Shown here: one piece after another, positions 36,791 through 49,339 of the stretch | Position numbering within the stretch: the stretch's first letter is position 1 | Layout of the letters: every line of letters starts with the position of its first letter | NCBI GenBank assembly: GCA_019426215.1 | Contig: CM033402.1 | Location: 3,844,001-3,908,000, forward strand | DNA: 64,000 bases | Origin: Buddleja alternifolia | Taxonomy: Eukaryota > Streptophyta > Magnoliopsida > Lamiales > Scrophulariaceae | Direction of reading: 5' to 3' | Position numbers and translations under genes: made by a program | The notes under the pieces: generated by a model | Databases searched by the model: none | The model's input: only the letters and a program-made list of their open reading frames with translations | What the model was told of the DNA's origin: nothing

Positions 36791-37811
36791 TTTTTTTTAG
36801 GTGAACAGTTAAATGCACTGAATCTCAATATCAAACAAGCTAAAGGCACAACCTGGTTACCCTGCTTTAGGTAATCAGATTGCCCTCAAAAAACAGACTA
36901 TACATCATGAAGCATCAGCTAGCCTACTGACTAACACTTTCTAAATAGCTAGTATCTCTATTTGTTAACTTCCTATGCAAACATCCCAAAATTCGCATTT
37001 TCAAATCCCTCTTGAGGCTAATAAAAAATTTCTCAACAGTGGATTCCACTTGGTTAAATATCTGATTATTCCTCTCCCTCCAAATACTATAGACCAAACC
37101 TGCTACTCCTGCTATTATAATTTGTTGTTTAAACCTCCAAGTTCTGAATGCAAACTTCATCCAGCTTTGCCATCTACTGTATGTACACTCCCAGTGCTGG
37201 ATTTGTAACCACTCCATCAACCTTTGTAAGATAGCTTTTGACCACTCACAAGCAAAGAATAAGTGATGCACACTTTCATTTTTGGTATTATCTCCACATA
37301 ACACACAACTACAGTCATCAATTTTCATGTACTGGCTCAATCTCACCCTGGTTTGTAAAGATTTATGCACCACTAACCATAAGGTGAAAGCATGTTTAGG
37401 TATGTTTAAAGAGTTCCAAACAATACTTGTATTCCTGTACGGCATCTGGTCACCTTGAAGCCACTCATACCCACTCTGAATAGAGTATACACCTGTAGGA
37501 GTGGAGGTCCACCTATTCTGTTGAAAACCATTTCTTAATTTGCATTTCATCTTTTCCAATTTTTTCCAGGCCCAGCTGCTATCAATTGATGGAGTATAAT
37601 CCAAATAGTCTACTGCTTTTATGTACACCGAGTTAACCCATTTTACCCATAAAGTATCTTTCTTATGGGCAATATCCCACACATGTTTGCCCACAGTTGC
37701 TGTATTCCACACACCACAACTTTTATGTTCAAACCCCCTGCCTTCTTCTTTCTACATACCTTATCCCAGCTTATCAAAGCCATTTTCCTCCCCTGATCAG
37801 TGGACCCCCAT
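36791..37811 (-). mobile_element. 5'-truncated L1-type LINE insertion
   Basis: A minus-strand insertion with an oligo(A) tail (plus-strand T run at 36788-36798), flanked by a 7-bp target duplication, aaagttt (36784-36790 and 37812-37818). It encodes the end of reverse transcriptase (WDKVCRKKKAGGLNI at about 37740-37780) and a zf-RVT domain. The 5' end is truncated, as is usual for target-primed reverse transcription. There is one frameshift near 37725-37735. Confidence 0.88.
36924..37712 (-). pseudogene. LINE ORF2 C-terminal fragment (zf-RVT)
   Basis: A 262-residue open stretch with the order typical of plant L1 ORF2 C-termini. It has W..TPTGVYSIQSGYEWL, then IPKHAFTLWLVVHKSLQTRVRL, then the zinc-knuckle-like CVLCGDN...VHHLFFACEW (C-x2-C...H-x4-C). 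An IWRERNN motif follows near the end. The reverse-transcriptase core and endonuclease are absent, so it cannot move on its own. Confidence 0.85.
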
Positions 37812-38293
37812 AAAGTTTACAACGCCTGGAACAATATAATTCATATCGACTCAAACGATGTAATAAGAACATCTGAAACACCAACTATCAAGTTCTTGAA
37901 GATAACAAATATTAATAACTCACAAACGAACACAAGAAAATTCTTGTGCAACTCCTATTCAAGGAGAGATAAAACTCTTATTCGAGAGAGAAAGCAAACT
38001 CTCATACGAGAGAGAAAATAAAATACTAAATAAAATATCTAAAACGCTATATAAACTTAAAAACCTAAGTATCACCCGTCTTCATCTCGTCAGATTTGTT
38101 TCTGTCTTTTTAGATCCATATCCGTCTCGTTAGATTTGGAGATGTGTCTTTAGATCCATATCCGTCTCGTCAAATTTGAAGATGTGATGTACAACTTGAA
38201 GAAGGGTGCTCCAACCCAATCTGCCGACGATGGTGGTGGTAATAGTGGTGAAGTAAAGAACTGCTTCACCAAGCCATCGCCGGCGGAGGAAAA

Positions 38294-39868
38294 TCATCAT
38301 TAATTCATTTGAACTCTATACAGATTCAGTAGAAATCATAGGGTGGCTATGAGTTAGGCAAATTGTTTAGCAATAGGGGTGAAAGAATATAAATCACTTC
38401 AAAATTGTTCAACTTCCTATACTAGATTACTAGTGTTATAAATGTTTTTTTGACTAATCTCTCTATAATAATGTGAATGTTTGACTCAATTTTACAAATA
38501 CATGTAAAATGTATAAAAAGTTTCTTAAAATATATACTCACTTGCGTGGATTTCAGATATTTTGAGGTTTACATGTTGATGCGCACCAAAATTTTTAGGG
38601 GCATGATCGTAATTGACTTATTTTCAATTTGGGTCGGATTATCTCTCGCGGGCGAAATATAATATAGTTGATGTAAATAATCTGAATGAACCCACATGGC
38701 TAAAAGCCTAGTACGAATTGAGCTCATTCTGTCAAAAGGTGCTACAATTATTAAATATGAAACATATATTTATTAATTTAATATATATTTCAATGGGCTA
38801 ATAATTTGGCCCATGGCCCAGGCCGTATCCAACTCTATAAATACCCATGAGGATAACTTAAATTCATTATTTGCTCTCCCACCAAAAATTGTGCTAGAGC
38901 GAAAATAGCTAACATTTTTAGAGAGTAATCTCACCGTCGAATTACGAAAAGACTTGATCTAATCAAAGTGGGTATGTAGACACCTTACCTATAGCGAGTG
39001 CAGTCTAAACATAACCCAACCTAGCGCCTAATTTGTCGTGAGTTGGGTCGGATTCTCTCCCCACGTAGCCATCACGTGACACACTAACATTTTGATCTCG
39101 CATCACATGTGAAATGAAAGACAAGATAAATACAAATTAAAAAGGATCAGTATTCCAAAATATACTTTTCAAAATGTATAGCAATTATATAACAAATATA
39201 TTTTAATTGCAACATGATTATGTCCGGGTTAAAATTTCTTAAGTAATAAATACATTATATAGAAATAGGTGTTTTTCCATATTTCAATTTTGTTATTTTT
39301 CGCATATATAGGTTAAATCTCAATGTGTCTATGAGGAGCTCAAAATCATGTTAGAGTAACGGTTGAAAGACAAATCAAGATATCTTATAATCGATTTAAA
39401 ATCGATTGTTAAAAGTTTGTTTGAGCTCGGTTTTAAACAAAAATAAGGTTTGAACAATTTTTTTGGTTCTTTAAGATTTGTTGAAACTATAACGAATAGT
39501 AAAAAATGATAAAATATGTGCAAGAATATCAAGATGACAAGATCCTTGAGCTCGACTCTTTTTCAGTTTTATTAAAATTTGTTTGAGCTTAGTTCAATTA
39601 ACACTTAAAGCAACTCCAACATAAATTTTGGAATTCGATAATAATTCAAACAAGCTTAATTAATACATGCATCTTACAACTCAACTCAATTCTCTTATAC
39701 AACTTAATTTTATTTTTTAAATAGTAAGAGGCTGATGCCATTTAAAATGGTAATTGGCTTCTACACCTTAATTTACTTTTCAACTTTTTAAACATTGTGT
39801 TAGCCTCCACCTTAGATTAATCCCCAAAGCATGAGAGGAAAAAAAGATAGCGAAGAAACCTAGATCTA
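38294..39868. other. Spacer with LTR-like leader, no gene seen
   Basis: Positions 38810-39080 have a ctctataaatacc box followed by a leader containing gagtgcagtc and cccaacct, laid out like 17750-17960. This may be one more old LTR family. Positions 39330-39600 are a gagctcg-type degenerate repeat. Nothing coding was recognised. Confidence 0.35.
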
Positions 39869-40480
39869 TTAGGGCCTGTTTGGTTGGCTATTTTTGGCTT
39901 CTCTTAGCGTTTTTCGGGAACAAAAAATGAGAAAACACGTTTGGTTGAGTGTTTCCAAATACCTGTTTTGCAGAATTTTGAGTCACCCAAGAGACGATTT
40001 TGAAGAACAGGTTTTAGATGTTTTGCAGAATTCTCAGTCACCCAAGGCAAAAATTGACAGAATGTCCAAAACACGGAGTGTCAATTACTGTGCACTTATC
40101 CTCCAAATATTTCAAACATTTCAAATATTTTAATTAATTCAAAATATTAATTAAATAATAATAATTAAAAAAAAGGAAAAGGAAAAGAACAGTAGCGCCT
40201 CGCTGGAAACGTGGCCACCTCCGTAGCGATTATTCTGTTTCCGGTACTCAACCTTCAACAATGTCTTCAATCTCACCTTCCCCGCCACCCTTACCGCCTC
40301 AAAAATCTCCATTTGTCGTTTACAACAACAACATCACCGGCGACTTCCCTTCGCAAGCCCATCTGCTCATGATACTTGCATTGGCGGTAACTTAAATACC
40401 CCTTTCATTCTGGAATACCTGGCTAGCTCATCGACGCTATCCCGCCGGAGATTGACTCAGTCAAGGGTTTATTAAAGATA
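39869..40480 (+). pseudogene. LRR-receptor-like coding fragment in transposon-like DNA
   Basis: A GC-richer block (40190-40460) in AT-rich surroundings. An ATG at 40261 opens MSSISPSPPPLPPQKSPF and reads into NNNITGDFP, a typical plant leucine-rich-repeat segment. After a stop at about 40394, another frame reads IPPEIDSVKGL. The left flank starts gggcctgtttggttgg, like a transposon terminus. I could not find a matching right terminus. It looks like a decayed or captured piece of an LRR receptor gene; the parent is unknown. Confidence 0.35.
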
Positions 40481-43436
40481 TGAGAATAGATCCTTTTGTA
40501 TCTATGTTTTTTTATTTAATTAATATTTGAAATTATTTGATAATATATATGTTACACCTAAAAATAGTCTCATTATTTTTTTAGATTCTCGAAAACATTA
40601 TCTGTAGAATAGGTGTCAAACAGGTTGTTCTAAATCGTTCTATGGGCCAAACAGACTACTGACCTATGCTAATTCTTGGGTTTTACAAAGTCTTTCATAA
40701 TAGTTGTTAGTTGTAATTGTTTAGCACAATTTGTTAAGTCAATTCATTAACAAAATTAAGACTTGTAAATTATGGGCCTATATGTATTAATAATATTATT
40801 TAGTGCTAAACTAAGTCAGGTTAGATTTCACAATCTTAGAAAATTAATAAAGTTATCCGTCCATTATAATCGGAAATAAGTACATAAACAACACCGTTTT
40901 ATAATGTCCCTTTATGCTTATATAGGCCTTTTCTTCATCATAGTTAAATAAAAAGTGCTTTATATAGGACAATAATGTAAAATAATTATGAATAAGACAA
41001 TGAAGGGTTATTTTATAATTAGTGGAAAAGGATGAGGTGGTTGGCATACAATTTATAGCTTTTAAATAAATTGGTGGGATCCATGTTTTCCTATAGCGCA
41101 AAGAGAACACTTTACTCCAAAGTTATAATTTTATCTCTAAATATAAAGTTGTAAATTTGCCTTGAAACCAAAATTGGTCTAGAAATTATATTTTTTTTGG
41201 TTATAAAAGAGATATATCGGTTGTTTCTTTAATAGAATAAAGTGTGCAATTTTGTTTATTCAATTTTTTTGATGAGATGCCACAACTATTAGAAAATAAG
41301 ATCGTTCATATTTGGAATGGGACAGTGATACTGATACCACTGTAATATGGATTATGAACATGCGATATTTAGTCATTCACAATTATCTATATAACAAAAT
41401 TCATTTATTAAATAGAGGCAACAATCGACCCCACATAAAATACATTATGTATAAATAATTGTGATTATGATCTCATATATGAAAATTCCTGAACTCTCGA
41501 AGAGTTAGTTTACCTAATATACGCAATTAATGTATTAGTGTGTACATATAATTCCTGAACTCTCGAAGAAATACGTACATAGTTCTTATAAAAAAAATTA
41601 AAAAAAATACGTACATATTATTAATTATAAGTTTCAGTTATAAATAAATAATAAATACTATGTGTTATGAATAAAATTTTAGAAGCGTGCTTAAAGAAAA
41701 CCCAATAACTTTGAAAGTGGACCTTCCGAAATAATTGCTTGCTACATTTCTAGTATGAATGCTATGTTACAACTATCGTGTCCAATTCTATTTAATTTCT
41801 TCTGGTATATCATGGTATTTTATCTTTATTATTTATTTTTGAATTTTGTTTGGTTGAAAACTCTCCACATAAAACATGAAACTCAGAATAAACACATTGG
41901 CTACAATTGGGTGGCTATCCCCGTTTGTGGGAAAAGTATTTTGAGATATTTATCAAAAAAAAGTATCGAAATGAAAAGGTTAAAAAAGGAGATATTTATC
42001 AGAAAAACGAGTTTGATTGGCTGTTTTCCGAAGTAGAATCTCTAAAATCTTCTTTATTCATAATTTTGCCAATATTGAAGAGGGGTTAAAAAATAGTCAA
42101 TTTTTAAAAAACCTAGTAATAAAACATGTATGAGAAAAAAAACTGCTTAGTTATTATTCATGATTAGACGATCAACCTAAACGTAAAAGGTTTCATACGG
42201 TAATATCTCAATGTTGGACACCAAATCAATCACATATTTTGATCAGAAAAAACAAAAAATGTTGAATACGATTCATTTTGCAATATTTTGTTGCCTAAAT
42301 CGAATGGTTAGTGTGAGACATATTTATGTAATACGAGACCAATCACTTTCCAAAGAATTCTTATTACAACATTCTCCCAAGAAGCGCCATCCAAATACAC
42401 TTCCAATACTAATTAGTCCAATTCTTTTATATTGTTATCATTAAAAAAGAAAAATCTTTTATATTGAAAAATTATTTCTCACGGAGTCACGGATGCCATG
42501 GATCAAAAATCATCAATGTAGAAACAAATTCAAGTAAAATGCGCAATAATAAATTAGGAGAAACTAAAATGTGCGTCTAGTAAATATATTCTATTTCTTG
42601 ATTGGTCCTTTAAAAAAGATAAATAATACATATCTTTGGCTTACTCATGGATATAATTTATTTCTTCTACATACCAATGGAGTGCCATTTCCATTGCCAT
42701 TTTGGTACAACACGGTTTACCAACGCCATTTTGTTGCAATATAGGTTTAATCTTTTTTGTTATTATTAGGTCCTTAATATTACAATCAGTTCCCATATAA
42801 TAAGGTCTTTAAACGTTGAAAAAATTACAATTAGGTCCTATGTTTGTTATTTTTTGCAGTCGTATTGTATTAATTAATCAATGTTTTTATATCAAATTTT
42901 AATTATATTTTTTTTATCATTTAGACTATTACTACATTAACAAATATAATTTAATTTTATGAAATACCAAAATAGATTAAAGTTAAATATTTAATTATTT
43001 ATTATTAATTAACAAAATATATTTTCTTAAATGAATATGAAATAAGAAATTTAAAGTTGGGCATTATTTGTGAAATGTAAAAAATAGTATAAAATGAATT
43101 GTAAAAAAGAATATATGGAGAATATTTCTTTTAATGTTAATAATGGTGCAAACATTACAATGAATTTATGTAGGGGGTGCAACACCTTGAAAATGCTGTA
43201 ATGGCATTAATTGAGCACATAAATGTCACTATACTAAAAGCCTGTTTTACAAATGGAGGTATCCTCAACCACAAATTTTGATTATTTGCGTGACCACAAA
43301 CTTTTGAATATTTAAGTGATAGCAACACCAATAAAGTAATATAAGTCTATGCTAATAAATTTTGTGGCCCATCACTTTCTACCATAGATAAGACCAGAGC
43401 TTTAGAGGGAAAAAATATAAATATTGAGCATTTTTT
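40481..43436. other. AT-rich spacer, no gene seen
   Basis: Open frames here (41755-42036, 42211-42444) are short and without recognisable domains. A short direct repeat (ttcctgaactctcgaag) lies at about 41487 and 41553. No element could be delimited. Confidence 0.4.
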
Positions 43437-43657
43437 TTAAGGAAAAATTACACACAAACCCCTCACTTATTGTGTAATTACAAAAATTTTCTATTATTTA
43501 TTAGAAATTACCAACACTCGAAGGGGGTCTATTTGTAAGGTTTACAGGAGTAACATTGTATGAATTGTTACACACATAATGGGTGCAATTGATAATTTCT
43601 AATAAGTAAGGGGGAGTTTTTGTAATTACACAATAAATAAGGAGTCTGTGTAATTTT
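43437..43657. mobile_element. Foldback MITE
   Basis: About 220 bp with long imperfect inverted arms: aaattacacacaaaccc...attgtgtaattac at the left against gtaattacacaataa...ctgtgtaattttt at the right. It belongs to the same general group as 27813-28051. Confidence 0.7.
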
Positions 43658-43870
43658 TTATTTTTTTTTAAAGACAAAATAGAGGAATGGGCGAACAATC
43701 GATGTACCAATTTATTTTTAATGTGAGATCACCTTAAAAAAATGTTCAAAATGGACTATAATTATTGTTAATGTGGCGAGCTGGTCATCTCAACCCAATA
43801 AATTGTATAATTATTGAGTCCACTCTCAAACGAAGCTCTAACACAACGTAAGAATTTGTGCCTGGAAATA

Positions 43871-44536
43871 GGGATAATTACACTCACACTACCTTAATAA
43901 TGGGGTAAGTACACAAATTTTTCCATACTAATTAATAATTATAAACACAGCCCCTTATGTTAAAGATTTCTTACAATTGCACCCCCTGTGTGCACTACAA
44001 CAAAAAATAATATTTATAACAAAATTTGAAGTGACAATGTTAAAATTGTCACTAGATATGTATAATGAGTGACAACAACTTTTATTTGTCACAATAAGAA
44101 TTTTTAGTGACAAAAGTTTTTTTTAAGTTGTCACTATTGATAATTAGTGACACATGTATAGTTACAATACAAATAAAGTGACAATTATAATTTTTGTCAC
44201 TAATTGTCAATAGTGACAACAATCTTGTCATTAATTATCAAAAATGATAACTTCTGTATAAATTTTGTCACTGTTAAACATGTGAAATCTATTTTAGTGA
44301 CAAACAAAAGTTCTTGTCACTAAAAATTTATAATTAGTGACAACTTTAATATTGTCACTTTGACATTTTGTCACCAATGTCTTATTTTTTTGTAGTGGTG
44401 TGTAACAATTCTTACAATTGCACCCCCTGCAAATTTACAAATAGATCTCCTAAGGGGGTGTGTTTGAAATTTTCAATTATTGAGGAGAGTTTGTGTAATT
44501 ACTTTATTATTGAAGGATTGTGAGTGTAATTATCCC
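43871..44536. mobile_element. Foldback MITE split by a mini-CACTA
   Basis: The ends gggataattacactcac (43871) and gtgagtgtaattatccc (to 44536) are perfect inverted repeats for 17 bp, and imperfect pairing extends further inward. The centre is occupied by the CACTA element at 43993-44397. Without it the element would be about 260 bp, like its relatives. Confidence 0.8.
43993..44397. mobile_element. Non-autonomous CACTA element
   Basis: A 405-bp element starting cactacaa and ending ttgtagtg, flanked by the 3-bp duplication gtg (43990-43992, 44398-44400), as expected for CACTA/EnSpm. The interior is packed with the heptamer gtgacaa and its complement ttgtcac, about 15 copies in both orientations, resembling the subterminal transposase-binding repeats of this superfamily. 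It has no coding sequence. Confidence 0.88.
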
Positions 44537-46096
44537 TTAAAAATATTTGAACCGCACAACTACTAAAAGGAATATTAGTCAATATCACAGAGCTACCACT
44601 TTATTGGTGTAAAAAATAGAATGCGTGTAATAAATAAGTTTTTATTTTTCACTCAAAACTAGTTAAAAAAAAAAATCATTGTCTTAACAAAAAGTAAAAG
44701 AAAAACCATTAAATTCCTCAATCCATACTTCAACTATTTTTAACTATTATTGTTCAATCAATATGGGTGAACTTCAAATAAAGATTGACAAATATTTGGA
44801 CAAAGCTCCAAAGTATTTATATTATTTAATTAAATAGGCTTAGTTTATATTATTTTCCAACACAAATTAGGCTGTCGGTGGTTTAATAAGTCAAGAGCCG
44901 TGATACATATTATTAAAAAGGTGCCGAAAATCGTGGAAAATGATACTCCCGTTTTATGATCGAAACAAGTGTCCATGCCATCAAGCTAATCCAACGGTTT
45001 AAATTTAGTCAACAACTCCTTGTGTAAACGCGCCAACTCCGTTTGACAAGGGAAGTAGCGGAAGGGTGTCTATTTAATTAATAATATGCGAGTGAATTAT
45101 TATTAGCAATTTTATTTTTTCAATAGCTATTTTTCAATTGTCATTGTGACACCATTATGAAATAAAATATCTGTTCCGAGGAAGTGGATGCATCAGTCCA
45201 GCTTTTATTACGAAAAGTTAATGAATTCCATTACTCATTTAAAATTATAAATTTATAGTTATATTTAGGTTGTTAAATATATGATTCAGAGCACTTTAAA
45301 AATAAAAAATTTATACCTCGAACAAGGGTTGGTCCTGAGAATTGAAGCTCATTTAAGCTCGTTTTAATTCATAAAAAAAGTTCGAGCCCAAGCTTAGTTC
45401 GTACGCCCCGCTTTTCGATTTTTTGATTGTTGTAAAGAGAGTAGTACTCTTGTTTCTTCTATTTGATGTTTGAAACTTGTGGTACTACTTGTTTATATTT
45501 TTGACTCTGATATATATAATGAAAGGGATATCGAAAAATTCCCCAACTGTGGCATTGGCGATTTTGAGTAAAATAATAATAATAATAATAATAATAATGA
45601 CAATGATAATGATACTTGAACTAACAATAAGAATCCTATCATTTACTTGTTAGATACTATATTATTAGTATTACTTATTGCTTATATTTAATGTTTTGTT
45701 ATTATGATATATCATATAACGTTTAAAGTAAAGGTAAAGTTGTTGATATGTTAATAAAAATATAGGATAATTGTGATATAAATGTATACTGACTATCATC
45801 ATTATTATTGTCATCATGAATAATATTATTATTATTATTATTAGCATTACTAACATTATCTAAAATAAGTATTGTTTAGATAATAAATTATAATATAAAA
45901 AAAAGAGTTAAAAGCTTATGAATTGACTAACGAGTTTTGGAACAAATATATATATATGCTAAGCTCATTGAACTTGAGTTAAGACTCACTACTGAAACTA
46001 TCTCAAAAAGCCGGCTTCATTTCTAGTACATCTAATACTTGATGGTTCAAATTGAAGTATATAGTTTAACAATAGAGCTACTAACAAAATAAACAA

Positions 46097-46144
<48 letters not shown>

Positions 46145-46440
46145 TAAGCTCAGTGAACTCGAGTTAAGACTCACTATACTAAAACCATCTCAAAAAACCG
46201 TCTTCATTCATGTTCCAGATCACTTCCAGTACGTCTTATACTTGATGATTTCAAATTGAAGTATAAAGTTTAACGAAATAGAGCTACTAACAAAATAAAC
46301 AATGACCTATACTTATAAGTGCAATTCGAACAAATTAGCCCCCCTTAATTTGATAGTAAATCATTATGCTATTAAAGAAATTATCGAAATTCGCTCAAAA
46401 TATAGTCCAATCCAACTATCCAAGACGATTAATTAACATT
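44537..46440. other. AT-rich spacer with microsatellites, no gene seen
   Basis: An (ATA)n tract lies at about 45572-45597. A (TA)n tract of about 42 bp lies at 46101-46142. A direct repeat pair (45950-46080 and 46142-46290) shares atgctaagctca, gttaagactcacta and cttgatg. Nothing coding was recognised. Confidence 0.5.
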
Positions 46441-47640
46441 TTCTTTTAATGGTATAGTACAATTTATCGCTAATATATGTGATCTTTAAAAATACTACTT
46501 CCCTTCCATAAATAGGTACAACTACAAGCAATAAATTTAACTGCACAAATAAAATATTCTTTTAATGGTATAGTCAAGGTCTTAAATATCGCTCGAAATA
46601 TCAAAATTTCGGTCGAAATTTCGGGTTTCCGGGGGTCTCAAAGCGAAATCGAACTTTCGATCCAATTTTCCAGAATATCTTCCGAAATTTCGATCGAAAT
46701 TCGAATTTTCTCGAATTTTTTGTCGAAACCCGAAATTTCCCAAAATTTAAAATAATATCTGCTAAATATCTATCGAAATTTTGACTGAAACCCGAAATTT
46801 CCATCGAAACCAAAATTTCCCAAAATTTAAAATAATATTCATTTTTTTATTTTTAAAATATTTTATAGTTAAAAATTAGGGTCCAATGATCATTCATATT
46901 AAAAAAATATATAATAAATGACCAATTATGTAAACCAATAAGCAATAAATCTAAATACGAATCTGAAAGTGATATTAGGCAATAAGTTAATAAAAATTCG
47001 GGTCCGAACACAAAAGTTATTTAAATAAGATCTCATAAAAATTCTCTTAGAAGTTTGATATGGTTTTGAATAATATTTTTACTAAAATTGTGGTACACTT
47101 TATTTTAATGAAGTTCTTATAATATTTTATTATTATTTTACTACCATTATTTCATATTTTTCACAACAGGTTTTAGTTATTCTATTCAACAAGATTCATT
47201 ATGCGTATACTCTACATGAAATATTATTAATGTAAAAGATGCATAATTATGATAATTAAAGTTATACAAAGTTTCATTGTAAATTTCTAAATATTTTTAT
47301 AAATTTTCATGATTTATTTAAAATCGAAACTAAAATTTTGAATATCCCCAAAATTTTCATCAAAATTTCCGTAAACTTACTATCACGATATCGATATCGA
47401 AATTTAATACCTTGGGTATATTACTCTTTATCGTTAATATATGTGATCTTTAAAAATACTACGTCCCTTCCATAAATAGGTACAACTACAAGCAATAAAT
47501 TTAACTGCACAAATAAAATATTCTTTTAATGGTATAGTACAATTTATCGCTAATATATGTGACCTTTAAAAACAGTACGTCCCTTCCATAAATAGGTACG
47601 ACTACAAGCAATAAATTTGATTGCAATGCAACATGGGCTC
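46441..47640. repeat. Tandem array, 116-bp unit x3, unit 2 interrupted
   Basis: Units start ttcttttaatggtatag at 46441, 46557 and 47521 and include cccttccataaataggtac and ctacaagcaataaattt. Unit 2 is split by the element at 46575-47414 and resumes at about 47415. Confidence 0.85.
46575..47414. mobile_element. hAT-like non-autonomous element
   Basis: An 840-bp element with ends caaggtcttaaat and atttaataccttg (inverted, 12 of 13 bp), flanked by the 8-bp duplication ggtatagt/ggtatatt (7 of 8 match). The 8-bp duplication and CAAGG terminus fit the hAT superfamily. Both ends are dense in cgaaatttc-type motifs. It has no transposase frame. Confidence 0.75.
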
Positions 47641-47796
47641 GATTTTCTCTTACTTGTGGATCTGTAGGGAGGCCCAAGCCCATCAAATGAGCCACTAAAT
47701 CAATAAACAGGCTGTACGTAAATCAATTATAAGTAGCCCAATGAGAAATCTTTCAAATTGAAGCACAAAATTATATTATTGTTTTCCTCACTAGTA

Positions 47797-49339
47797 TCCG
47801 TCCATTAGATTTTGGACGGATACTTGGCTTGGTGATTCGGCCCTAAGTCAATATATTGATATATCTCTGGATACTACTACAATGAACCGCAATATTTCTA
47901 GTTACTGGGATAATGCTAGGGGGTGGCGCTGGTCGGATCTCTCGTTCATCTCACCGGAAATTAAGCAGAAACTGGAAATGATTAATCTTGACCCTGTTTG
48001 CGAATATGAGGATACGCTTTGTTGGCAGCATTCTCCTAAAGGTGTCTACACCTGTAATAGCGCTTATGAGGCGCTCACTAAGACCGACTCGCACCATGCA
48101 GAGAAGCAAGAATGGCGCAATATCTGGAAAGGAAAGGGTACATATAGGCGTAAATTCCTTATGTGGTTATTCCGACATGATAGATTGCTTACTGGCACCC
48201 AGCTTTGCCTTAGACATATCACCACCGAGGCGGCATGTAGGATTTGTAGTCATCCGGAGGATATGAATATTCATGCCCTTCGCGACTGTCCGTGGGCCAA
48301 GAATATCTGGATGAAACTTGTTGCACCTAGGCTCCATCATAAATTCTTTTCTCTTGATGCCAAAACTTGGATGGACTGGAACCTCACTACTCCTGCCCAC
48401 ATGTATGAATGGAACCGAGGTTGGGATAATACCTTTGCTGAGACTTTGTACTTTCTTTGGTAGGTGCGTAATGAGACAATCCATAATGGCGTGAATGGCG
48501 AGCCCCGTGCTGACCTTACGAGTCTTCGACACCGGATTGAGGAATCGCAAGTTGCTTCTACGCTTACTCTTGGCATGGATGAACAACTTGTCCATGTTCG
48601 GTGCTCCAAACCGGAGAGCAATTACGTCAAATGTAATGTGGACGCGGCTTCCTATTTGGATGAAATCACTGACCGTAGGGTCACTGGAATTGGAGGGTTG
48701 ATCCGGGACTTAAATGGTGACTTGCTGCAGGGGTTTTGTGGGAATATGGACGCTGACTCGTCTCTTCATGGTGAGCTCCTTGCTATTCAAAAGGGGCTGG
48801 AAGTCACTTGGAACTTGAGACATCAGAGAATTACGGTTGAAACAAATTGTTGGGAAGCTACTAACGAGATTAATCAGGCCACTCCTGCTCACGCCTATTT
48901 TGAGACTATCAACAACATTCGGGAGCTGCTTAGTCGCCCTTGGCAGGCGGGCATAAACTGGAGCTGGCGTGAAGCTAATCGCCCGGCGGATTATTTAGCC
49001 AAAATGGGTCTCCATCGCGAAAACTATACTACCATTGCCATAGATGATTTCCCAGAAGACTTGCATATTCTCTTAGAGAACGATAAATTGGGCGTTTTTG
49101 TGCCCCGTGTTACGACTATTGCCCCGGATTTGTCGGGCTAGTCGCTTTGGGTATCCCCTCCTCCCCAGAATAAAAAAAATATATATATTCAAAAGACTGT
49201 ATATTGGGTTGTAAATGTCTATTCTCCTCCTTAATGGAGTTAGATAGAACCTTTATAGCTCAGAATTATGATTATCAACCCGAGTTTGTCGGGTTAAATA
49301 TTTCCTTTATCTCCTTTGTCTTGAATAATATAAAAAAAA
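47797..49339 (+). mobile_element. 5'-truncated LINE fragment (zf-RVT plus RNase H)
   Basis: The fragment runs from the end of the RT region (IRFWTDTWLGDSALS at about 47807-47850) through zf-RVT and RNase H domains to a 3' tail rich in A. Its 3' tail is interrupted or followed directly by the Mutator-like element at 49340. Reverse transcriptase and endonuclease are missing. I could not identify its target duplication. Confidence 0.82.
47882..49141 (+). pseudogene. LINE ORF2 C-terminus with one in-frame stop
   Basis: Two collinear frames, 47882-48463 and 48464-49141, are separated only by a TAG at 48461-48463 in an otherwise continuous reading. The first holds zf-RVT (FLMWLFRHDRLLTGTQL, then CRICSH...HALRDCPW). 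The second holds an RNase H domain with the first Asp (CNVDAAS) and Glu (HGELLAI), while the third position, normally ESD, reads ETN. The C-terminal WREANRPADYLAKMG is intact. The stop plus the lost Asp mark it as inactive. Apart from these it is well preserved, so it is probably younger than the other RNase H relics here. Confidence 0.85.

Larger units (their letters stand above)
36750..38293. repeat. Dispersed repeat, copy interrupted by a LINE
   Basis: Positions 36750-36790 and 37812-38293 are together collinear with 19276-19760. The copy also has an internal tandem of ttagatccatatccgtctcgt at about 38110-38170. The two halves are separated by the LINE fragment described next. Confidence 0.85.
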
